From the NCBI GenBank assembly GCA_002382495.1, contig DFXW01000025.1, forward strand, positions 1-21,224: 21,224 nt of DNA. The letters are read 5' to 3'. This document shows positions 13,799-21,224 of this stretch, in pieces (position 1 is the first letter of the stretch; each line of letters opens with the position of its first letter). Source of the DNA: Flavobacterium sp. UBA4098. GTDB lineage: Bacteria > Bacteroidota > Bacteroidia > Flavobacteriales > Flavobacteriaceae. A program made the position numbers and the translations under genes. The notes below the pieces were generated by a model. It saw nothing but the letters and a program-made list of their open reading frames with translations, had not been told where the DNA came from and made no database searches.

Positions 13799-14518
13799 AT
13801 GAATTCAAAATACACCAAAGAAAATGCGAATGATGTTGTACATCACTTGGAATACAATGCAGAGCGATCGCATTTGATTATTCCGGAGTACGGCCGTCAT
13901 TTGCAAAAACTAATTGATCAAGCAACTGAAATTGAAGATGCTGAAGAGCGCAATAAAGCGGCTAAATACATCATTCAAGTGATGGGAACCTTGAATCCTC
14001 ATTTGCGAGATGTTCCCGATTTTCAGCATAAATTATGGGATCAATTGTTTATTATGTCTGACTTTAAGTTGGACGTTGTTTCACCCTACCCAATTCCGTC
14101 TCGAGAAGTGTTACAACTGAAACCAGATGTGTTGCAATACCCACAAAATTTTCCAAAATACCGTTATTATGGCAACAATATCAAGTACATGATTGATGTA
14201 GCCAATAAATGGGACGAAGGAGAAATGAAGAGTGCTTTGGTAAAAGTGATTGCCAATCACATGAAAAAATCGTATTTAAGTTGGAATAAAGATACTGTGA
14301 AAGATGATGTTATTTTTGAACATCTTTACGAATTGTCTGATGGTAAATTGAATTTATTACAAAGTACAGAGGAGTTATTAAATACAACGGATTTACTGCG
14401 AACCAACAAACGGGTGTCGAATAAAATTTTGCCAGTAGGTCAACCAAAGATTCAAGGCAATAAAAACAACAATAAACCAGGAAAACCAAAACAGTTTCAA
14501 AAAAATAAACAAAAATAA
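13799..14518 (+). CDS. DUF4290 domain protein, Bacteroidota-specific
   Basis: This 239-residue protein has the DUF4290 domain over most of its length (about 8-200). Recognisable blocks are LIIPEYGRHLQKLIDQATEIEDAEERNKAAKYIIQVMGTLNPHLRDVPDFQHKLWDQLFIMS and YYGNNIKYMIDVANKW. A low-complexity, Lys/Asn/Gln-rich basic tail (KIQGNKNNNKPGKPKQFQKNKQK) suggests nucleic-acid or anionic-surface binding. Function is unknown. It has no gap to murA (TAA immediately followed by ATG), an arrangement that I recall as conserved in Bacteroidota, hinting at co-expression with cell wall synthesis. Confidence 0.9.
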   Translation: MNSKYTKENANDVVHHLEYNAERSHLIIPEYGRHLQKLIDQATEIEDAEERNKAAKYIIQVMGTLNPHLRDVPDFQHKLWDQLFIMSDFKLDVVSPYPIPSREVLQLKPDVLQYPQNFPKYRYYGNNIKYMIDVANKWDEGEMKSALVKVIANHMKKSYLSWNKDTVKDDVIFEHLYELSDGKLNLLQSTEELLNTTDLLRTNKRVSNKILPVGQPKIQGNKNNNKPGKPKQFQKNKQK

Positions 14519-15832
14519 ATGGGAATTTTCAAAATCGAAGGTGGCATTCGTCTAAAAGGAGAAATCACACCACAAGGAGCAAAAAATGAGGCTTTACAAA
14601 TACTTTGTGCTATTTTATTGACCCCAGAAAAAGTGACTATTAATAATGTGCCAGACATTATTGATATTAATAAACTGATTACTTTATTAGGTAATTTGGG
14701 AGTTAAAATTCAAAAAAACGGACCGAATTCTTATACGTTTCAAGCCGATGAGGTAAACGTAAATTACCTAGAAACAGAAGCTTTCAAAAAAGAAGGTGGC
14801 GCTCTTCGTGGTTCTATTATGATTGTTGGACCATTATTAGCTCGTTTTGGTAAAGGTTATATTCCAAAACCAGGAGGAGATAAAATCGGTCGTAGAAGAT
14901 TAGATACTCACTTTGAGGGATTCATTAATTTGGGTGCCAAATTCAGATACAACAAAGAAGACCATTTCTATGGAGTTGAAACTCCTGCAGAAGGTTTACA
15001 AGGGTCTCATATGTTATTAGATGAAGCGTCTGTAACTGGAACGGCAAATATTGTAATGGCGGCTGTTTTAGCAAAGGGAACTACTTCTATATACAATGCT
15101 GCTTGCGAACCGTATTTGCAACAGTTGTGTAAAATGTTGAACTCTATGGGAGCCAAAATCACAGGTGTTGGATCCAACTTACTGACCATTGAAGGTGTGG
15201 CAAGTTTGGGAGGTTGTGAGCACAGAATTTTGCCAGACATGATCGAAATTGGAAGTTGGATTGGATTAGCTGCCATGACTAAATCAGAAATCACCATTAA
15301 AGATGTAAGCTGGGATAATTTAGGTGTAATTCCTAATGTGTTCAGAAAATTAGGAATCACATTAGAAAGACGCGGTGATGACATTTACATACCTTCTCAT
15401 GTAGATGGTTATGAAGTCAAAACCGATATTGATGGTTCGATATTAACTATTGCTGATGCGCCTTGGCCAGGTTTTACGCCTGACTTATTAAGTATTGTTT
15501 TGGTTGTGGCAACACAAGCTAAAGGCGATGTTTTGATTCACCAAAAAATGTTTGAAAGCCGTTTGTTCTTTGTAGACAAACTAATTGATATGGGTGCTAA
15601 GATTATGTTGTGTGATCCACATAGAGCAGTGGTGATTGGTCATGATTTCAAATCGCAATTAAAAGCTACAACTATGTCTTCTCCAGATATTCGTGCGGGT
15701 ATCTCTTTATTGATCGCAGCACTTTCTGCAAAAGGAACTAGCACGATTCAGAATATCGATCAAATTGACAGAGGATATGAGCGTATCGATGAGCGTTTAA
15801 GAGCTATCGGGGCAAAAATTATTCGAGCCTAA
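14519..15832 (+). CDS. murA: UDP-N-acetylglucosamine 1-carboxyvinyltransferase (Asp-type active site)
   Basis: At 437 residues it is the first committed enzyme of peptidoglycan synthesis: it adds enolpyruvate from PEP to UDP-GlcNAc in the cytoplasm. K22 is in GAKNEAL, as in E. coli. In the catalytic loop the sequence reads PGGDKIGRRRLDTH, so Asp121 (bases 14879-14881, GAT) stands where most MurA have the Cys of PGGCAIGARPVDLH. R126 corresponds to the loop Arg. The Asp variant remains active and is known to be insensitive to fosfomycin, which alkylates the Cys. The later DMIEIGSWIGLAA and SPDIRAGISLLIAAL blocks are normal. It closes the DUF493-DUF4290 operon and is followed by a hairpin terminator. 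Confidence 0.97.
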   Translation: MGIFKIEGGIRLKGEITPQGAKNEALQILCAILLTPEKVTINNVPDIIDINKLITLLGNLGVKIQKNGPNSYTFQADEVNVNYLETEAFKKEGGALRGSIMIVGPLLARFGKGYIPKPGGDKIGRRRLDTHFEGFINLGAKFRYNKEDHFYGVETPAEGLQGSHMLLDEASVTGTANIVMAAVLAKGTTSIYNAACEPYLQQLCKMLNSMGAKITGVGSNLLTIEGVASLGGCEHRILPDMIEIGSWIGLAAMTKSEITIKDVSWDNLGVIPNVFRKLGITLERRGDDIYIPSHVDGYEVKTDIDGSILTIADAPWPGFTPDLLSIVLVVATQAKGDVLIHQKMFESRLFFVDKLIDMGAKIMLCDPHRAVVIGHDFKSQLKATTMSSPDIRAGISLLIAALSAKGTSTIQNIDQIDRGYERIDERLRAIGAKIIRA

Positions 15833-15852
15833 ATAACAAATAGTAAATAAGT

Positions 15853-15898
15853 AAATATCGTTTAGAGTAATTTTTTGCAAAATCTCTAAACGATATTT
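15853..15898. terminator. Hairpin terminator after murA
   Basis: A perfect 15-bp stem (AAATATCGTTTAGAG with its complement) has a 16-nt loop and is followed by TTTAATTT-type sequence. The loop is long and the T run short, so it may also slow RNA decay. Confidence 0.7.
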
Positions 15899-15919
15899 TA
15901 ATTTATAAATCGTCATACA

Positions 15920-16795
15920 ATGCCAAAAGTAGCAGCAGCAATTAAGGCAACTTATTTCAGTATTATTGGAAATACTGCTTTAGCAATTATCAAAGGATTA
16001 GCTGGTTTTTTTGGTAATTCCTATGCGTTGATTGCAGATGCAATAGAATCGACTGCTGATATTTTTGCTTCCTTTTTAGTGTTGTTTGGAATTCAATATT
16101 CCAACAAACCAGCTGACGAAAACCATCCCTATGGTCATGGCAGAGCCGAACCTTTAATTACGTTTTTGGTAGTTGGGTTTCTAATTACATCGGCTACGAT
16201 TATTGCCTATGAAAGCATTTTAAATATCGGAACCCCACATGACTTGCCAAAATCTTGGACATTATATGTGTTAGGAGCTATCATTGTTTGGAAAGAATAC
16301 TCTTTTCAGTTGGTCATGAGAAGAAGTAAAGAAACCAATAGTTCATCTCTAAAAGCGGATGCTTGGCACCATAGAAGTGATGCTATTACTTCAGTGGCTG
16401 CTTTTATTGGAATTGCCATTGCCTTGTTTCTTGGAAAAGGCTATGAATCGGCTGACGATTGGGCGGCTTTATTTGCCTCAGGTTTTATTTTATACAATAG
16501 CTATCTCATTTTTCGACCTGCTTTAGGCGAAATTATGGACGAGCATTTGTATGATGATGTAATAGCGACTATTAGAATAGTATCCAAAACCGTAGAAGGA
16601 ATTGTAGATACTGAGAAGTGTTTTATACGTAAATCAGGGATGAAGTATCATGTTGATTTACATGCGATTGTTAAAGCTACTATTTCGGTGAAAGAGGGGC
16701 ACGACTTAGCGCATCAATTGAAAGATACCTTACGTGCTGAAATTCCTGAATTAGGACATGTGTTAATTCATGTAGAACCAGACGATTCGAAATAA
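15920..16795 (+). CDS. Cation diffusion facilitator (CDF) metal efflux transporter
   Basis: This 291-residue protein belongs to the CDF family, which exchanges divalent cations such as Zn, Co, Cd, Fe or Mn for protons across the inner membrane. Six TM helices fill about 1-205. Helix 2 carries ALIADAIESTADI (D and D of the metal site), the loop carries HPYGHGRAEPL, and helix 5 carries ADAWHHRSDAI (the HxxxD-type site). A cytoplasmic dimerisation domain follows (about 210-291), with HVDLHAIV and the closing LGHVLIHVEPDD, both typical. The metal is not decided by sequence. It is a single-gene unit bounded by hairpins on both sides and convergent with aroQ. Confidence 0.93.
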   Translation: MPKVAAAIKATYFSIIGNTALAIIKGLAGFFGNSYALIADAIESTADIFASFLVLFGIQYSNKPADENHPYGHGRAEPLITFLVVGFLITSATIIAYESILNIGTPHDLPKSWTLYVLGAIIVWKEYSFQLVMRRSKETNSSSLKADAWHHRSDAITSVAAFIGIAIALFLGKGYESADDWAALFASGFILYNSYLIFRPALGEIMDEHLYDDVIATIRIVSKTVEGIVDTEKCFIRKSGMKYHVDLHAIVKATISVKEGHDLAHQLKDTLRAEIPELGHVLIHVEPDDSK

Positions 16796-16826
16796 AAAAG
16801 GCGTTGCAAACTGCAACGCCTTTTTT
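16794..16826. terminator. Bidirectional terminator between the CDF gene and aroQ
   Basis: The stem AAAAAGGCGTTGCA with its complement has a 3-nt loop. A6 before and T6 after let it work on both strands for the convergent pair. Confidence 0.9.
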
Positions 16827-16841
16827 ATGGTTTCTATTGAT

Positions 16842-17255
16842 TTATAAAAACGATTGAATTGCTAGGTCGTAACTGTTCAATCCAAATCCTAAAATTACTC
16901 CTTTGGCATTTCCTGAGATATAGGATTGATGGCGAAAACTTTCTCTTCCAAAGGTATTTGAAATGTGTACTTCAATTACTGGAGTGGTAATTGCTTTTAT
17001 GGCATCTCCAATGCCAATAGAGGTGTGTGTGTATGCCCCTGCATTTAAAATGATTCCATCATAATCAAAACCCACTTCTTGAATTTTTCCAATCAACTCA
17101 CCTTCAATATTGCTCTGAAAATAGTCGAATTCGATAGAAGAAAATTTCACTTTTAATTGAACTAAATACTCTTCGAAGGATTGACTTCCATATACTTCAG
17201 GTTCGCGTTTTCCAAGAAGATTTAGATTGGGACCATTAACGATACAAATTTTCAT
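16842..17255 (-). CDS. aroQ: Type II 3-dehydroquinate dehydratase
   Basis: At 137 residues this is the usual size of the dodecameric type II enzyme, which makes 3-dehydroshikimate in the shikimate pathway. Seen: ICIVNGPNLNLLGKREPEVYG (3-23) with the catalytic Tyr22 on the lid loop, DYDGIILNAGAYTHTSIGIGDAI (64-86), and VIEVHISNTFGRESFRHQSYIS (93-114) with the catalytic His97 and substrate-binding Ser/Arg. Nothing is missing. It is convergent with the CDF gene and has the outer-membrane protein gene's terminator just upstream, so it needs its own, unseen, promoter. Confidence 0.97.
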   Translation of the reverse strand: MKICIVNGPNLNLLGKREPEVYGSQSFEEYLVQLKVKFSSIEFDYFQSNIEGELIGKIQEVGFDYDGIILNAGAYTHTSIGIGDAIKAITTPVIEVHISNTFGRESFRHQSYISGNAKGVILGFGLNSYDLAIQSFL

Positions 17256-17277
17256 GAGATTATATTTTTGTAAAAAT

Positions 17278-17306
17278 AAAAAAACCGTTCCAATAAAAGA
17301 ACGGTT
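17278..17306 (-). terminator. Terminator of the outer-membrane beta-barrel gene
   Basis: On the minus strand AACCGTTC pairs with GAACGGTT around an 8-nt loop and runs into a T-rich tract. Confidence 0.85.
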
Positions 17307-17327
17307 CTGTAATAAATTGCTTTGTTA

Positions 17328-17897
17328 TTAAAACATCAAACCAGCCGATACTTGAAGTACTGAGTTTTTGACCTTAGCTTCTGGAGAGATATCGGTAAGA
17401 CCTACAACATAGCGTCCTTGTAAGAACAATCCTTTTGTAATATGGATCGTTAAACCTCCACCAGCACCAAAATCTAGATTTTTCTGATCATTAATGGAAA
17501 CGTCTTTCTTTTTGCTCATCAAAAAAGAAGCTTGCGGTCCAAAGTCTAAACTAAAGGTGTTGTTTAAATTTATTTTAGCCATAACTGGAATACTGATGTA
17601 GCCAATATCATTAGTAAAATCGTTAGCAACCCCTACTGCATCGTATTTAGCTCCTTGAGTTGAATATAATACCTCTGGTTGCAATGAGAAACGTTCTCCT
17701 AGTTTTACTTCAGCTAAAAGACCAATATGATAATTAGAAATAGCTTCTGTTTTATAATTAGTACTATTGATAGTAATAGCTGTACCGTTTTGGTTGGCAT
17801 AATTCACACCAGCTTTTAAACCTAGTTTGAAAAATTGTGCTTGAGAAGTAATTGAAAATGCTACTAATAAAAGACTTGTAAATACTATTTTTTTCAT
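17328..17897 (-). CDS. Outer-membrane beta-barrel protein (porin family, PorT-like)
   Basis: This 189-residue protein has an N-terminal signal peptide (about 1-20, MKKIVFTSLLLVAFSITSQA, then QFF). Alternating amphipathic strands follow, e.g. KLGLKAGVNYANQN, YHIGLLAEVKLGERFSLQPEVLYSTQGAKYD, ISIPVMAKINL and FGPQASFLMS. The last strand ends in Phe (VSAGLMF), the classical signal of outer-membrane barrels. It fits the OMP_b-brl_2/PorT-like 8-strand barrels abundant in Bacteroidota. Specific function is unknown. Its promoter lies in the divergent region with xerD. Confidence 0.88.
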   Translation of the reverse strand: MKKIVFTSLLLVAFSITSQAQFFKLGLKAGVNYANQNGTAITINSTNYKTEAISNYHIGLLAEVKLGERFSLQPEVLYSTQGAKYDAVGVANDFTNDIGYISIPVMAKINLNNTFSLDFGPQASFLMSKKKDVSINDQKNLDFGAGGGLTIHITKGLFLQGRYVVGLTDISPEAKVKNSVLQVSAGLMF

Positions 17898-17975
17898 GGT
17901 TTTAAAATTTATTTCTTGTGATTTTAATTCAAAATATAACTCAATACATAAGGTTATACACTTAAAAACTCCTCA

Positions 17976-18004
17976 CAAATGTAAGTATTTTACTTAAACT
18001 ACAA
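17976..18004 (-). promoter_or_regulatory. Promoter of the outer-membrane beta-barrel gene
   Basis: On the minus strand TTG, 18 bp, TACATTTG. Expected start near 17969, giving a leader of about 70 nt. Confidence 0.6.
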
Positions 18005-18077
18005 ATAGATTCTTTTAGTATTGTTATCCGGTACATTAGATAGAGCTAGTTTTTTAAAAATTGCGTTACTTTGTGAA

Positions 18078-18977
18078 GTGAATTGGACTTCCTATATAAA
18101 AAATTACCAATCCTATTTGAAAATCGAGAGAGGTTTGTCAAATAATACCATTGAAAATTATTCTTTTGATGTAGAAAGATTGTGTCTTTTTCTAGATCAA
18201 AATCAAATACAAGTTTCGCCAGTACAAATAGCCGAAGAAACGATTCAGCAATTCATTTACAGTGTTTCAAAGCAAGTGAATGCTCGTTCTCAAGCCCGAA
18301 TTATTTCAGGTTTAAAAAGCTTTTTTAATTATTTGGTTTTCGAAGATTACCGCAATAACAATCCGTTAGAATTAATTGAAACTCCTAAAACAGGCAGAAA
18401 ACTTCCCGATACATTAGCTATTGAAGAAATAGATGCGTTAATCAATGCAATAGATTTGTCATCCAATGAAGGGGAGCGAAACCGAGCTATGTTAGAAACT
18501 TTATATGGTTGTGGACTTCGCGTTTCCGAATTGGTAAGTTTAAAAATATCCGATTTGTTCTTTGAGGAAGGATTTGTAAAAATTACAGGTAAAGGAAACA
18601 AACAGCGATTTGTGCCTATAGGCGATTTGACTCAAAAATACATTCAGTTGTATAAAGAGAATGTGCGAAATCATGTATCAGTCAAAAAAGGTTTTGAAGA
18701 TACCCTTTTCCTGAATAGGCGAGGAGGTCAGCTTACCCGCGCGATGATTTTTACCATCATTAAAGATTTGGCTGTCAAAGTCAATTTAAACAAAACGATT
18801 AGTCCGCATACGCTACGCCATTCGTTTGCTACTCATTTATTGGAAAATGGTGCTGATTTGCGTTCGATTCAATTGATGTTAGGTCACGAATCAATTACTA
18901 CTACAGAAATTTACGTTCATTTGGATAGAAAGTTTTTAACCGAAGTGATGAATACTTATCATCCTAGAAAGAATTAA
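18078..18977 (+). CDS. xerD: Tyrosine recombinase XerD, chromosome dimer resolution
   Basis: With the GTG at 18078 the protein has 299 residues and begins MNWTSYIKNYQSYLKIERGLSNNTIENYSFD, the usual XerD N-terminus. All catalytic residues then fall on the E. coli XerD numbers: R148 (GCGLRVSEL), K172 (GKGNKQR), H244 and R247 (SPHTLRHSFATH), H270 (LGHES) and Y279 (EIYVH). A longer version from a TTG at 18021 adds 19 residues without family support. The enzyme resolves chromosome dimers at dif with a second recombinase. Compared with the element-borne integrase at 2709 it has a complete active site, so it is the housekeeping recombinase. It is divergent from the beta-barrel gene and convergent with rny. 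Confidence 0.93.
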   Translation: MNWTSYIKNYQSYLKIERGLSNNTIENYSFDVERLCLFLDQNQIQVSPVQIAEETIQQFIYSVSKQVNARSQARIISGLKSFFNYLVFEDYRNNNPLELIETPKTGRKLPDTLAIEEIDALINAIDLSSNEGERNRAMLETLYGCGLRVSELVSLKISDLFFEEGFVKITGKGNKQRFVPIGDLTQKYIQLYKENVRNHVSVKKGFEDTLFLNRRGGQLTRAMIFTIIKDLAVKVNLNKTISPHTLRHSFATHLLENGADLRSIQLMLGHESITTTEIYVHLDRKFLTEVMNTYHPRKN

Positions 18978-18981
18978 ATTA

Positions 18982-19017
18982 AAAAGTCCAAATTTCATAT
19001 TTGAAATTTGGACTTTT
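18982..19017. terminator. Bidirectional terminator between xerD and rny
   Basis: A perfect 16-bp stem (AAAAGTCCAAATTTCA with its complement) has a 4-nt loop. A-rich and T-rich flanks serve both converging genes. Confidence 0.88.
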
Positions 19018-19037
19018 AATATGAGAAATAGAGTAAA

Positions 19038-20603
19038 TTATTTTGCGATGTTGACCGCTCTAGTTTCTCTAATTACAGTTACTTTTACTTGACCTGGATA
19101 AGTCATTTCGGTTTGGATTTTTTGTGAAATTTCAAACGATAAGTTAGATGCATTATCATCTGAAACCTTTTCACTTTCAACAATCACACGTAGTTCTCTC
19201 CCCGCTTGAATTGCATAGGCACTTTTCACCCCATTAAATCCATATGCTACCTCTTCCAAATCTTTCAAACGTTGAATGTAAGAATCCAATACTTGTCTTC
19301 TTGCACCTGGTCTTGCTCCAGAAATAGCATCACATACTTGGATAATTGGCGAAAGCAATGATTTCATCTCAATCTCGTCATGGTGGGCTCCAATGGCGTT
19401 GCAAACTTCTTCTTTCTCGCCGTATTTCTCAGCCCATTGCATACCTAATAAAGCGTGCGGTAAATCACTTTCTGTATCTGGCACTTTACCAATATCATGT
19501 AATAAACCGGCTCTCTTAGCTAATTTCACATTCAATCCTAATTCAGCTGCCATGATACCACAAAGCTTAGATACTTCACGTGAGTGTTGCAATAAGTTTT
19601 GTCCGTAAGACGAGCGGTATTTCATTCTACCAACTACTTTAATCAATTCTGGGTGTAATCCGTGGATACCTAAATCAATTACAGTACGTTTACCCACTTC
19701 GATAATTTCGTCGTCGATTTGTTTCGCTGTTTTAGCTACCACTTCTTCAATACGTGCTGGGTGAATACGACCGTCAGTTACTAATTTATGCAATGACAAA
19801 CGAGCAATTTCTCTACGCACAGGATCGAAACAAGAAAGTATAATTGCTTCTGGTGTATCGTCAACAATAATTTCGACTCCAGTTGCTGCTTCTAAAGCGC
19901 GGATGTTACGCCCTTCACGTCCAATAATACGTCCTTTTACATCATCCGATTCAATATTAAAAACAGAAACGCAATTTTCTACTGCTTCTTCTGTTCCTAC
20001 ACGTTGGATGGTATTGATGATAATTTTCTTAGCTTCTTGTTGTGCGGTTAATTTTGCCTCTTCAATAGTGTCTTGAATTTGAGACATCGCCTGAGTTTTT
20101 GCTTCCGCTTTCAATCCTTCAATTAATTGCTCTTTTGCCTCTTCTGCAGATAATCCAGAAATCACTTCTAATTGTTGCAATTGGCTTTTATGCATTCTTT
20201 CAACTTCAGCTTGTTTTTTCTCTAAAATTTCTAATTTAGAGTTATATTCTGATGTTTTTGCTTCGTAATCGTCGTTTACTTTTTTGGCTTTAGCCAATTC
20301 ATTAGAAATTTGAGATTCTTTGTCACGAACTCTTTTTTCTACTTCGGCTACTTTTTTATCACGAGCTAAAATTACTTGTTCGTGTTCTGATTTTAATTCT
20401 ATAAATCGTTCTTTGGCTTGAAGAATTTTATCTTTTTTGATATTTTCTGCTTCAAAATTAGCGTCTTTGATAATCGATGCAGCCTCTTTTTTAGCTGATT
20501 TTATGAGATTCGAAATGTTACTTTTTTCAATGATTTTTGCAATTGCAAAACCAGCTACTATTCCGACTATTCCGGTAATGATGATTGTTACTATGTTGTC
20601 CAT
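19038..20603 (-). CDS. rny: Ribonuclease Y
   Basis: This 521-residue, membrane-anchored endoribonuclease initiates mRNA decay. It shows, in order: an N-terminal TM helix (about 4-24), a long Lys/Glu-rich coiled coil (about 30-200), a KH domain with GRIIGREGRN (224-233) and VDDTPEAIILSCFDPVRREIA, and an HD domain with LLQHSREVSK and the metal-binding H369-D370 (AGLLHDIGK), then HHDEIE near 407. Length is normal and no key residue is missing. It lies directly after the 6S RNA gene on the same strand and may be transcribed through it or from its own leader; no clear promoter was found. Confidence 0.97.
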   Translation of the reverse strand: MDNIVTIIITGIVGIVAGFAIAKIIEKSNISNLIKSAKKEAASIIKDANFEAENIKKDKILQAKERFIELKSEHEQVILARDKKVAEVEKRVRDKESQISNELAKAKKVNDDYEAKTSEYNSKLEILEKKQAEVERMHKSQLQQLEVISGLSAEEAKEQLIEGLKAEAKTQAMSQIQDTIEEAKLTAQQEAKKIIINTIQRVGTEEAVENCVSVFNIESDDVKGRIIGREGRNIRALEAATGVEIIVDDTPEAIILSCFDPVRREIARLSLHKLVTDGRIHPARIEEVVAKTAKQIDDEIIEVGKRTVIDLGIHGLHPELIKVVGRMKYRSSYGQNLLQHSREVSKLCGIMAAELGLNVKLAKRAGLLHDIGKVPDTESDLPHALLGMQWAEKYGEKEEVCNAIGAHHDEIEMKSLLSPIIQVCDAISGARPGARRQVLDSYIQRLKDLEEVAYGFNGVKSAYAIQAGRELRVIVESEKVSDDNASNLSFEISQKIQTEMTYPGQVKVTVIRETRAVNIAK

Positions 20604-20623
20604 GTTAATTAAAAATTGATGTA

Positions 20624-20786
20624 TAAAAAAAGCCTACATTAGGTGCTTGTATAAACTCGAAAAGACAAGTTTTGAGCTAACTCACTGTTCAAGCTTCCTT
20701 ACCAAAGTAGGGCATGCTATAGTAGTGACGATTCGCTCATTCTAAATTGTTAGTGTTGAGTTTACCAAATTGAACTAATGTAGGCA
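20624..20786 (-). ncRNA. ssrS: 6S RNA (6S-Flavo type)
   Basis: Between zapA and rny, a 163-nt non-coding block on the minus strand is closed by a perfect 11-bp stem, GCCTACATTAG (20775-20785) with CTAATGTAGGC (20632-20642), followed by a T run (20624-20630), i.e. an RNA ending in its own terminator. Inside is a largely single-stranded centre between further paired segments, as expected for 6S RNA, which mimics an open promoter and binds RNA polymerase. The place right after zapA is the classical locus for ssrS, and flavobacteria have a recognised variant. Internal pairing was judged by eye only; the 5' end is approximate. Confidence 0.85.
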
Positions 20787-20811
20787 GTATCTTAGTCTAT
20801 GTAAGAACGTA

Positions 20812-21105
20812 TTATTTATTGAGATATTGGTCTAAAATCGAATTGATTTTATTCAATCTTTCGATGGTTTCTACTCCATCAATGGCGTTATCGATTTGTT
20901 TTTGTTCTACTTGAGAAGCAAATTGTAAGGCACACATGGCCAATACATCTTGTTTGTCACGAACAGCATAATTTTCTTCAAATTGCTTAATCATGGTATC
21001 AATTTTTTTTGAAGCACTTCGCAGTCCTTCTTCTTGTGATGGGTCTACCGTTAACGGATAAACGCGATCTGCAATTGATATTTTTATTTTAAGCTTTTCG
21101 TCCAT
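20812..21105 (-). CDS. zapA: Cell division protein ZapA
   Basis: This 97-residue protein has the ZapA layout: an N-terminal beta-rich head (MDEKLKIKISIADRVYPLTVDPSQEEGLRSASKKID) and a long C-terminal helix forming a coiled coil (KQDVLAMCALQFASQVEQKQIDNAIDGVETIERLNKINSILDQYL). It bundles FtsZ filaments at the division ring. Its ATG lies 5 bp after the stop of the upstream coiled-coil gene, and the 6S RNA follows about 26 bp after its stop, so coiled-coil gene, zapA and ssrS probably share a transcript. Confidence 0.92.
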   Translation of the reverse strand: MDEKLKIKISIADRVYPLTVDPSQEEGLRSASKKIDTMIKQFEENYAVRDKQDVLAMCALQFASQVEQKQIDNAIDGVETIERLNKINSILDQYLNK

Positions 21106-21110
21106 ATTAT

Positions 21111-21224
21111 TTAATCTGATAGCTGAGCTATGCAGTAATCAATTTCGCGAATTAATGAATTTATTTTAAGCTTAGTATCTCTTTTGTTTTCTTCACTGCC
21201 AAGCAATGAGTTGGCTATTTTGAG
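21111..21224 (-). CDS. C-terminal end of a small coiled-coil protein upstream of zapA (5' end outside window)
   Basis: The frame is open from the right edge and ends TAA at 21111. The visible 37 residues read LKIANSLLGSEENKRDTKLKINSLIREIDYCIAQLSD: an amphipathic, charged helix with heptad-like spacing. Small coiled-coil proteins of about 95-100 residues commonly stand before zapA in flavobacteria; whether this one takes part in division is inference from that linkage. The gene is truncated only by the window. Confidence 0.75.
   Translation of the reverse strand, partial: LKIANSLLGSEENKRDTKLKINSLIREIDYCIAQLSD

Noticed and set aside
1..21224. CRISPR array, rRNA genes, retron or known defence system
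   Set aside because: No regularly spaced repeats, no rRNA, and no reverse transcriptase or defence-type enzymes are visible on either strand.

Overview
The window reads as a chromosomal segment of a Bacteroidota bacterium, most likely a Flavobacterium or close relative. The evidence is AT-rich DNA, promoters of the Bacteroidota type (TTG or TTTG, 17-19 bp, then TAnnTTTG) instead of sigma-70 boxes, few Shine-Dalgarno sites, Bacteroidota gene neighbours (DUF493-DUF4290-murA; coiled-coil protein-zapA-6S RNA-rny), and a MurA with Asp in place of the catalytic Cys.

Bases 1-7210 are accessory. They start with the 3' part of a gene for a repeat-bearing, coiled-coil envelope protein that resembles the C-terminal region of flavobacterial M56/BlaR1-type proteins. 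Next come a gene-poor stretch with three tiny putative membrane proteins, a 590-bp non-coding stretch rich in palindromes, and a translationally coupled HTH protein plus tyrosine integrase (2332-3974). A 66-bp sequence just after the integrase (4000-4065) recurs with two mismatches at 7131-7196, next to a tRNA-Met gene. Between the copies lie a 3-TM protein, a YozG-like HTH regulator, a DUF2975 protein (YoaS-like) and an MFS transporter fused to a rhodanese domain. The second copy ends in a perfect 13-bp tandem duplication. I read this as two tandem or nested integrative elements at a tRNA-Met-proximal attachment site. The inner one (about 4066-7197) carries cargo but no integrase.

From 7281 to the end the window is conserved chromosome: tRNA-Met(CAT), a START-like protein, a class IV aminotransferase, YqgE, an HU protein, the operon P-loop ATPase-recQ-fmt, the operon DUF493-DUF4290-murA, a cation diffusion facilitator, aroQ, an outer-membrane beta-barrel protein, xerD, and the unit [coiled-coil protein]-zapA-6S RNA-rny at the right edge. 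Most genes are separated by strong hairpin terminators, several of them bidirectional between convergent genes.

Functionally the core half covers cell envelope synthesis (MurA), the shikimate pathway (AroQ), initiator tRNA formylation (Fmt), DNA repair and chromosome resolution (RecQ, XerD, HU), RNA turnover (RNase Y), division (ZapA) and global transcription control (6S RNA). The accessory half is about mobility, membrane proteins and probably sulfur- or oxyanion-linked transport.
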